A stretch of 64,000 nt of DNA from assembly GCF_033115175.1 (NCBI RefSeq), contig NC_084830.1, positions 44,957,409-45,021,408 on the forward strand, written 5' to 3'. Source of the stretch: Lepus europaeus. Its lineage: Eukaryota; Chordata; Mammalia; Lagomorpha; Leporidae. The notes beneath the pieces are model-generated. The model was not told where the DNA came from. It saw only the letters and a program-made list of their open reading frames with translations, and did no database searches. The position numbers and the translations under genes were made by a program. The stretch's first letter is position 1. Each line of letters opens with the position of its first letter. This document shows, piece by piece, positions 57,501-64,000 of this stretch.

Positions 57501-57942
57501 TAGGGAAGATGTTCACATAGGACGGTGAAACAAATGGTTACAGAGCACTGGGGACCTCACGGCAGGGCTGGGGGGTAGCAGCTGAAAGATGTCACACAGA
57601 GAGGCAACATTATGAATACCAGAAAGTAATAGACGTTTAGAAATCTTGAGAGACAAAATGATACCACAAATAATTTTAGGGTATCAGACCAAGTGACTAA
57701 GAACTGTTAATTAAAAACCGCAGGGAACATAAACACGAAAGTGAGCCTCTCACTTTGAGTTGGATTAAAATGGCAGCCAGAGGACGGGTGTTGTGACACA
57801 ACGGGATAAGCCACTGCCTGAGACACCCAAATCCCCTATCAGAATGCCTGGGTTCTAGTCCCACCTCTGCTTCAGACCCAGCTTCCTGACAATGGGCATC
57901 CTGGAAGGCAGCAGGTGATGGGTTAAGTACATGGGTTCCTGC

Positions 57943-58487
57943 TGAAGTAGCTCCTTGACAGTAGGGACTCCATTTTGGAGCACTTGAGACTCCATTCTGG
58001 GAAGGTGCCCCCCCCCCCACCATGACATCTGGTCTGAAACTATGATCTAAAACAGCTGAACAATAGCAGGCCACTACATCACACTTGGCAGAGCACAGAA
58101 ACCCCCTAGCAGGATCGCTCAAGCTTGGAAGTGGATAGGCTACACCTGGGTTAATGATAAAAATGTAATTTTTACCTGGATTAATGTCAAGATTATAGTT
58201 GAAATTGTTAAGATTATAACTGGTATTGTCAAGATTATAATTGATACTAGTTTTGCATAGGTTTTAGGTCAGCTTGACCCCGGTAACCATGTATCCCCCC
58301 CTGTCCCTAGCAACCATGAATTCCCCTCCCGATTTTGTGGTTTTTGCCTTTATAAACCCTGTTGCTTTGGGCTTCAGGGTCGAGAGTTCTTCAGGGCATG
58401 AGCCCACTCTCCACCGCTGGCAATAAAGGACCATCAAATTTTATCAGTGTGTGGAGCTCCTTTGTTTGCACTCACTCAGGCACAACA
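57943..58487 (+). mobile_element. Solo LTR of an endogenous retrovirus, 545 bp
   Basis: Begins TGAAGTAGC, ends GCACAACA. The 4-bp target duplication CTGC lies at 57939-57942 and 58488-58491, as for gammaretrovirus-like (ERV1) elements. A TATAAA at 58351-58356 and an AATAAA at 58422-58427 are 71 bp apart, followed by TTTGTTTGC, so U3, R and U5 can be drawn. A 21-bp unit is repeated three times at 58186-58248 in U3. No internal viral genes are left. Confidence 0.88.
58186..58248 (+). repeat. 21-bp unit repeated three times in the LTR U3
   Basis: GTCAAGATTATAGTTGAAAT(T) and two variants at 58186, 58207 and 58228. Tandem enhancer-like units are common in retroviral U3. Confidence 0.9.
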
Positions 58488-58820
58488 CTGCCACCCACGT
58501 GGAAGACCCAGATAAAGTTCCTGGCTCCTGGCTTCCACCTGGCCCTGTCTTGGCTATTATGGGCATCTGGGAGTGAACCAGTAGATAGATCAGTTTCTCT
58601 CTCTTCCCTTCTCTGTGGGACTGCCTTTCACATAAATGAAAAAATAAAATTTTTAAATAAAGTGTTAGCAATTTAAGGTATCAAAGGATAGACGGTGAGA
58701 CAGTATAAGCAGAATGACAGGTCGCTACTGTTCATTAAAGACACATTTTAGTGGGCAAATTGTAAAAATATATTCTTGATGGTTTTCTCCCCCCAGATTC
58801 AATCAGATGGTTTGACTCAC

Positions 58821-59135
58821 AGGGCTAGCACTATGGCACAGAAGGTTAGGCATCCACCTGTGGTGCCAGCATCCCATATGGGTGCCACTTCAAGTCCTGG
58901 CTGCTCCACTTCCAATCCAGCTCCTTGTTAATGTGCCTGAGAAAGCAGCAGTAGATGCCCAAGTGTTTGGGCCCCTGCACCCATGTGGGAGACCTGGATG
59001 AAGCTCCCAGCTCCTGGCTTCAGCTGGCCCAACCCAGGGCTGTTACAGCTATTTGGGGGAGTGAGCCAGCAGAGGAAGATCTCTCTCTGTCTCTCCTCCT
59101 CTCTCAGTAACTCTGCTTTTCCAATCAAAAAAGGA
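58821..59135 (+). mobile_element. C-SINE, near full length
   Basis: Head CAGGGCTAGCACTATGGCAC. The tail TTTCCAATCAAAAAA is diverged. Confidence 0.9.
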
Positions 59136-59226
59136 AGGACTCACGCAGGACTCTCTAGGGCAGACAACAAAGGAAACAAAATGGGGTGGGGGGAGGAGTC
59201 ATTTGCTTCTTTAATAGATAAAACCT

Positions 59227-59681
59227 TGTTGGCCAGTACTGTCCAGAGGGCTTTGTTTTAGGGGAATTCCAGGTGCAGGCAGGGGAATTCCAGGTCTGGG
59301 GCAGGTGGTGACTACCACCTACATGTAACAGCCGCAGACCACCTGGAGCCCAGCTGGCCACCATAGGCACTCCCTAAAGAGCACGGCAGCACCAGGGCAG
59401 CACCAGACGGTCAACGGAAGGTCATGAGCACCACTGACTAACCAGGTTCTTAAGATGAGCTGATCACGCACCTCTCAGCCCCAATTTCAATCTATAAAAA
59501 CCTTCACCCTTAATGCGCTAAGGAGCCTGGGAATTAAGCAACAGCTACCCCACTCCTTGCTGTGTGCTTTGCAATAAACACCTCCTCTCCCCTCCATCCC
59601 CGCTCCCCGCCACCCCATGTCAGCGATTGGCTTGCTGCGTGCCAGGTGAGTAGACCCAGGTTTGGCGGTTCTATAACAACA
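59227..59681 (+). mobile_element. Probable endogenous-retrovirus LTR
   Basis: TGTTG at the start and CAACA at the end. CTATAAAAACC near 59491 (TATA box) and GCAATAAACACC near 59570 (poly(A) signal), 80 bp apart. The unit AGGGGAATTCCAGGT occurs twice (59259-59300). No target duplication was found, so the left border may be off. Confidence 0.6.
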
Positions 59682-59721
59682 CCCCCAACTAGTTTGGGGC
59701 GGGGGTGGGGTGGGGAGAGGC

Positions 59722-59792
59722 ATTTTGGCATAGAGGGTAAAGCCAACACCTGTGACACCCACGCTGCCTATGAGCACCAGTTCAACTCCAAA
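59722..59792 (+). mobile_element. Old C-SINE head fragment
   Basis: GGCATTTTGGCATAGAGGGT to CACCAGTTCAACTCC. Confidence 0.6.
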
Positions 59793-60239
59793 ACTGTTGA
59801 GTTTCTGAATGGGAAGAGACAGGCCCAGCCCAGGGCTCAGCTGAACATGGGCGATGGAGTCCTCAATTCTGTGCATTGAAAACATAAGGCTGGGCACAAG
59901 AAAAGGGACACATAGAAAGTGCAAAATGGCTAAATTAATTTCCAGGGCAGAAGCACAGAGCTCTTAGGTCTGTTAGCTATCTGTAACCAGCCCCCTGCGA
60001 CAACTTGGCCTAACAGAAAATAAACTCTGAAAGACTATTGGAGGTTGTCATTTCTTTGTACTCTCTAGTTAGCTTTTGTGTACAAAGAATGCTTTCTTCC
60101 TGCAGCTGCCCAAAGTGAATCTCACAGAACAGCTTTACGAATGAACGTGAGCAGACAGAACAGACAACCAACCTGATACAAAGTTCTCATGCCACTCAAG
60201 ACCACTATGCTTTAGAAGTAAACCTTCCCACTTTTTCAG
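59793..60239. other. Intron 1 sequence, unclear
   Basis: Parts (AACCAGCCCCCTGCGACAAC, then AATAAACTC near 60020) look LTR-like, but I could not set borders. Confidence 0.3.
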
Positions 60240-61185
60240 AATGTTATGTATTTATTTTATTTGAAAGGCAGAGAGAGACAGAGGGCGATCTCCTGTCTGC
60301 TGGTTCTCTCTCCAAATGCCCACAACAGCCAAGGCTGGGCCAGCTCAAAGCTAAGAACCTAGAACACAATCTAAGTCTCCCACATGGATGGCAGGGACCC
60401 AACTATTATCACTTGCTACTATTAATTAGGAAGATAGAAATTAGCCTGTGTGTGTGTAGAAGGGGCCTAAGGAAAACAAAGCACCTGCAAAAGGAACGCA
60501 GCAGCTTCCGAAGCACCTGGAAGCAGCCCTGTACTTTATCCAGCAAGTCCTGCCCTTCCCCTGTAACTTATAGGAGGTCCCAGTCCTCTTCCACCCCTCC
60601 AAGGAAAGCACTCCTGGAGAATCCGGGACCAAGAGGGCTTCCCAGTCTGCTTACACTGGGTAACAAAACCTTGGGAGGAATTTCAGCCATTTCACGCCCG
60701 GCAAACCCTTTGTCCATGAGAGGGTAGGGGTGAGGAGGAGAAAGGGTGAGAACCAGACCCCATTCCCTTATAAACCTCAGTCCTTGGCTGAGCCGCCCAC
60801 CTGGCCCACCTGGTCTGCCTGCCGGGTGTATTCTCTTCATTAAACTTTATCACCAGGCTTTAGCCCAGTCTGAACGGCTGGGCACTCTCTCTCTGATCTC
60901 TCTGAACCGTTTGGAGAGAGGTCCATCAGTTCTGGCAGATGCTCCACCTCATTAAACCTTGCTACCCTGCCTACCACTCCTCTCTCACACCTGGAATTCC
61001 TTTCTTACAGGAACAGCAAGAATCTCTATTCCAGCCACCCCCAGTAACACTGCTTCCCAGGGTGCACATCAGCCAGATGCTGCATGGAAGCAGAGTAGCC
61101 AGGATTCAAACCAGGCACTCCAATACGGGATGCCAGCACCGTGCCAATCATGCACTTAACCGTTGCACCAAACACCCCCTCCAGG
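60240..61185 (-). mobile_element. Old C-SINE variant split by an LTR
   Basis: Antisense tail and body at 60240-60413; body and head at 61048-61185 (CTGCTTCCCAGGGTGCACAT to CCAAACACCCC). Confidence 0.82.
60414..61047 (+). mobile_element. Probable solo LTR, about 634 bp
   Basis: Interrupts an old C-SINE with CACT on both sides (60410-60413 and 61048-61051). Starts TGCTACT and ends CAGTAA (a change from the usual CA). CCTTATAAACC near 60769 is a TATA box; ATTAAA signals follow at about 60839 and 60951. Confidence 0.65.
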
Positions 61186-61329
61186 GCTAATATCTTCCAA
61201 CAAACTGGCAAAATACCCAACACATCCAAAAACAAAAAATTTTGAAAGACAACGTACCATTTTTTTTTCTAGAACTCAAACAAAGGGCTGCTAAAAGTGT
61301 GATAATAGCTACCTTTTAAAAAAAAAAAA

Positions 61330-61640
61330 CAGTCCGTCACTGTGACATAAAGGGTAAAGCCACCAACTGCAGTGCTGGCATCCCATGTGGGCACTGGTTC
61401 AAGTACTGGCTGTATCAGCTCCCTGCTAAAGCACCAGGGAAGGCAGTGGAGGATGGTCAAATGCTTGGGCCCCTGCACCCACATGGGAGACCCAAAAGAA
61501 ACTCCAGGCTCCTGGCTTCAGACTGGCCCAGCTCTGGCCATTGCGGCCATCGGGGAGTGAACCATCGAATGGAAGTTTGATATATCTCTCTCGCTCTCTC
61601 TAACTCTGCCTTTCAAGTAAATAACTATTAAAAAAATAAA
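61330..61640 (+). mobile_element. C-SINE, near full length
   Basis: Head AACAGTCCGTCACTGTGACA, diverged. Tail intact. Confidence 0.88.
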
Positions 61641-61785
61641 ATAAAAAGTCGAACCAAACACAGTGATATATTATAGTGTAGCCATCTCTAAGAAAAAGAA
61701 AGGATTTTAATCATGATGCTAAATTGCTGAATATGTAAAGTTTACAACATAAGTATGCATTACTATATATCTAGATAAAGGAGCA

Positions 61786-61933
61786 GTCTTCATGGAAGAC
61801 CCAGATGGAGTTCTGGTTTCCTGGCATCAGCCTGACCCAATCATGGTGTTGCAGCCATTTGGGAGCGAACCAGCAGATGGAAGATCTCTCTCTCCCTTTC
61901 AAATAAGTAATCTTTCAAAATAAATAAATAAGA
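61786..61933 (+). mobile_element. C-SINE 3' half
   Basis: 5' truncated at TCATGGAAGACCCAGATGG. Confidence 0.84.
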
Positions 61934-62072
61934 GAAAACAGTATCAGATTACTTCAAAAGTATGGCCTCTGAAGACCACAGTTCTCGGCTACTCCCAAAG
62001 TAAATAAAAAAAGATTACCTAGTAAGTTATTATGTACTACTAATATAAACACAAAATCACCTTTTCTATTCC

Positions 62073-62366
62073 TTTTTAAAATTTATTTATCTATTTTCAA
62101 AGTCAGAGTTACAGAGACAGGAGGAAAGAGATTTTCCATCTACTGGTTCATTCCCCCAGATGGCTGCAACGGCCAGCATTGGGCCAGGACACAGTCCAGA
62201 GTTTCATCCGGGTCTCCACACGGGTGGCAGGTGCCCTGGGTCTCGAGCCATCTTCTGCTGCTTTTACCAGGTCGTTAGTAGAAGCTGCATCGGAAGTGGA
62301 GAAGCTGGGACACAAACTGGCACCAATATGGGGTGCCAGCATCACACGTGGCATCTTTACCTGCTC
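62073..62366 (-). mobile_element. C-SINE, head shortened
   Basis: Antisense (TTTTTAAAATTTATTTATCT to CGTGGCATCTTTACCTGC). Confidence 0.88.
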
Positions 62367-63061
62367 CTATCTTTTCTAGTCTTGCTTACACACTTATTCC
62401 AGAATATTACAAAGAGTGCTTTGTTGAATACCTTGTGAAGGAATAAAAGTAATCAAATTGCTAACTATATGAAGACTGTAAGAAAGGAAGTAATCTGTAT
62501 CTTGCCTAAGTACTGCATCTGTTATAACCGCTGTGTCTATATCATAATACAGAGATTGAAAGTGAATTTAAAAAAAAAAAAAACAGAAAAATGCCAGAGA
62601 AGCTAACACTATCTTAAGAACAAAAAAAGACTGTTAAGCCAAAAAGGCAGAGCAATCAAGAGTGAGGCCTAACAATGGACCATACCAGAAGCAGGCATCT
62701 CTGTTTAAGCATACTTGGATGAGGACAAGTTCTCCTGGCCTGAAGATTTGTCACTCCTGGTGTGAAATCAGACTCACCAGGCTGTCTTGATGGACAAGAC
62801 TACTCAAATCAGCCCACAACCATAATTTAGTGTCCTCTAATGGAAAAGAATGCACAGGCCTTGTAACCGAACTCCATCCATCCCTAGTAACCTTTGATGT
62901 AGATTTGCCAGGTCTCAGTATGTCTTCCCAAGCTTGCAACGTTCAGCTCGCAATTGCTCTGTAACATTGAACTCATATGAAGTCAAGGGAACAGCACAAC
63001 TGTCCCTTTCCTCAATAGCTAACATCTCAGTGCTGGCCTCTGTTGAGAGCTCTTAGGAGAA
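62367..63061. other. Intron 1 sequence, no repeat recognised
   Basis: Nothing supported. Confidence 0.45.
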
Positions 63062-63075
63062 CTCACTAACCACCC

Positions 63076-63417
63076 GGCCAGCACACGGCTCACTTGGCTA
63101 ATCCTCCACCTGCGTCGCCAGCACCCCGGGTTCTAGTCCCGGTTGGGGCACCGGATTCTATCCCATTTGCTCCTCTTCCAGTCCAGCTCTCTGCTGTGAC
63201 CCAGGAAGGCAGTGGAGGATGGCCCAAGTGCTTGGGCCCTGCACCCGCATGGGAGACCAGGAGGAAGCACCTGGCTCCTGCCTTCAGATTGGCGCAGCGC
63301 GCCAGCATTAGCAGCCATTTGGGGGGTGAACCAACAGAAAAGGAAGACCTTTTTCTCTGTCTCTCTCTCTCACTAACTCTGCCTGTTAAAAAAAGAAAGA
63401 AAGAAAAGAAAGAAAGG
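63076..63417 (+). mobile_element. C-SINE of the young type, first of a pair
   Basis: ACTCACTAACCA at 63061-63072 lies just before. The A-tail has (AAAG)n. The matching TTCACTAACCATC comes only after the second unit. Confidence 0.91.
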
Positions 63418-63775
63418 AGGCCGGCGCCATGGCTCAACAGGCTAATCCTCTGCCTAGCGGCGCCGGCACACCGGGTTCTAGTCCCGGTCGGGGCACCAGA
63501 TTCTGTCCCGGTTGCCCCTCTTCCAGGCCAGCTCTCTGCTGTGGCCAGGGAGTGCAGTGGAGGATGGCCCAAGTCCTTGGGCCCTGCACCCCATGGGAGA
63601 CCAGGAGAAGCACCTGGCTCCTGCCTTCAGAACAGCACGGTGCGCCGGCCGCAGCGCGCCAGCCGCTGTGGCCATTGGAGCATGAACCAACGGCAAAAGG
63701 AAGACCTTTCTCTCTGTCTCTCTCTCACTGTTCACTCTGCCTGTCCAAAAAAAAAAAAAAATCTTAAAAAAAAAA
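63418..63775 (+). mobile_element. Young C-SINE, second of a pair
   Basis: Head GAGGCCGGCGCCATGGCTCA, starting in the (AAAG)n tail of the first. Confidence 0.92.
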
Positions 63776-63905
63776 AAAAAAAGAAGAGAAAGAAAGGAAA
63801 GGAAAGCAAGGAAGAAAGGAGGAAAGAAAGAAAAAAGAAAGAAAGAAAGATAGAAAGAAATTCACTAACCATCGCTAAGGCTGACAAAGAAAGAGAGAGA
63901 GAGAC

Positions 63906-63938
<33 letters not shown>

Positions 63939-63969
63939 AAGAAATTCACTAACCATCTCTAAGGCTGAC
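63776..63969 (+). repeat. (AAAG)n/(GA)n tract with a duplicated 30-bp segment
   Basis: The segment AATTCACTAACCATCGCTAA, then GGCTGACA at about 63858-63886, recurs with one change (CATCTCTAA) at about 63942-63969. Purine-rich microsatellite lies before and between the two. Confidence 0.9.
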
Positions 63970-64000
63970 ATGCCAGGATGGGTCTTGCATTGAGATGTTG

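Larger units (their letters stand above)
57781..58660 (+). mobile_element. Old C-SINE variant split by a solo LTR
   Basis: 57781-57942 and 58488-58660 join at CTGC to make ...GGGTTCCTGCCACCCACGTG..., the normal sequence of the family. Confidence 0.9.
8682..64000 (-). other. LAPTM4B: LAPTM4B gene, exons 2-7 with introns; 5' end outside the window
   Basis: Six coding exons on the minus strand join without a frame break and give 193 codons plus stop matching LAPTM4B, a four-pass protein of late endosomes and lysosomes that binds Nedd4-type ligases through PY motifs and affects sphingolipid, amino-acid transport and EGFR traffic (family knowledge). Introns: 1 over 12.3 kb (51632 to beyond 64000), phase 0; 2 12352 bp, phase 1; 3 1557 bp; 4 4574 bp; 5 2989 bp; 6 19637 bp, the last four all phase 0. 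Exon 1 should encode about 33 residues and was not found up to 64000. No CpG-rich promoter is visible, so the transcription start is to the right of the window. The tail is the 4B form (ending PPPPYVSA), which separates it from the paralogue LAPTM4A. Confidence 0.95.

Noticed and set aside
57943..61047. A single provirus with two LTRs and internal genes
   Set aside because: The three LTR-like pieces differ from one another, two have their own target duplications in different SINEs, and there is no gag/pol-like reading frame between them.
63094..63993. 299-codon open frame on the plus strand
   Set aside because: It is read through two adjacent C-SINEs and an AAAG microsatellite; repeated peptides such as CGQGVQWRMAQVLGPC recur from every SINE in the window.
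51632..64000. Search for LAPTM4B exon 1
   Set aside because: No minus-strand sequence encoding the conserved N-terminus and TM1 start ending at a phase-0 donor was found; it must be outside the window.
1..64000. A defence, toxin or other prokaryote-style gene system
   Set aside because: The window is plainly vertebrate intron and intergenic DNA: spliced exons, SINEs, L1/L2, LTRs. No operon-like gene strings or ribosome-binding sites.

Overview
This is a piece of a lagomorph nuclear genome, most probably European rabbit. The main reason is that more than 70 copies or fragments of the lagomorph C-SINE are scattered through it. The C-SINE is a tRNA-derived element of about 330 bp with a GGGGCTGGCGCTGTGGC-like head, a CT-rich tract and an AAATAAATCTTTAAAA-like tail. 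A rabbit-type L1 3' end is also present. 'C-SINE' below always means this family. 'Young' copies are the GC-rich subtype with head GGCCGGCGCCGCGGCTCA and tail CACTGTCCACTCTGCCTGTCAAAA.

The only protein-coding gene recognised is LAPTM4B on the minus strand (lysosomal-associated transmembrane protein 4 beta). Coding exons 2 to 7 lie at 51520-51631, 39094-39167, 37414-37536, 32741-32839, 29656-29751 and 9941-10018. All have GT..AG borders and their phases join into one open frame of 193 codons plus stop. With the 33 residues expected from exon 1 this gives the usual 226-residue short form. Exon 1, the promoter and any CpG island are not in the window; they should lie beyond 64000. A 3' UTR of about 1.25 kb runs down to a poly(A) signal at 8699-8704. 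The first 8.7 kb is intergenic, on the side where MATN2 lies in other mammals.

Layout: 1-8681 intergenic, with nested SINEs. 8682-10018 last exon and 3' UTR. 10019-29655 intron 6, holding an RPS26 processed pseudogene, a 500-bp purine tract grown inside a SINE, a 20-bp tandem repeat and two young SINEs in one target site. 29752-32740 intron 5. 32840-37413 intron 4. 37537-39093 intron 3, mostly one mariner-like element carrying a SINE and an L1 3' end. 39168-51519 intron 2, with old L1 and L2 remains and an LTR candidate. 51632-64000 is part of intron 1, with a repeat-poor 2.5-kb stretch followed by three LTR-like insertions within 3.2 kb.

There is no operon, CRISPR array, phage or other prokaryotic-type system. 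The points of interest are the nested transposon histories, a possible loss of a glycosylation site in LAPTM4B, unusual DNA-structure tracts and intronic poly(A) signals. All homology calls come from reading the sequence against remembered families; no search was run.
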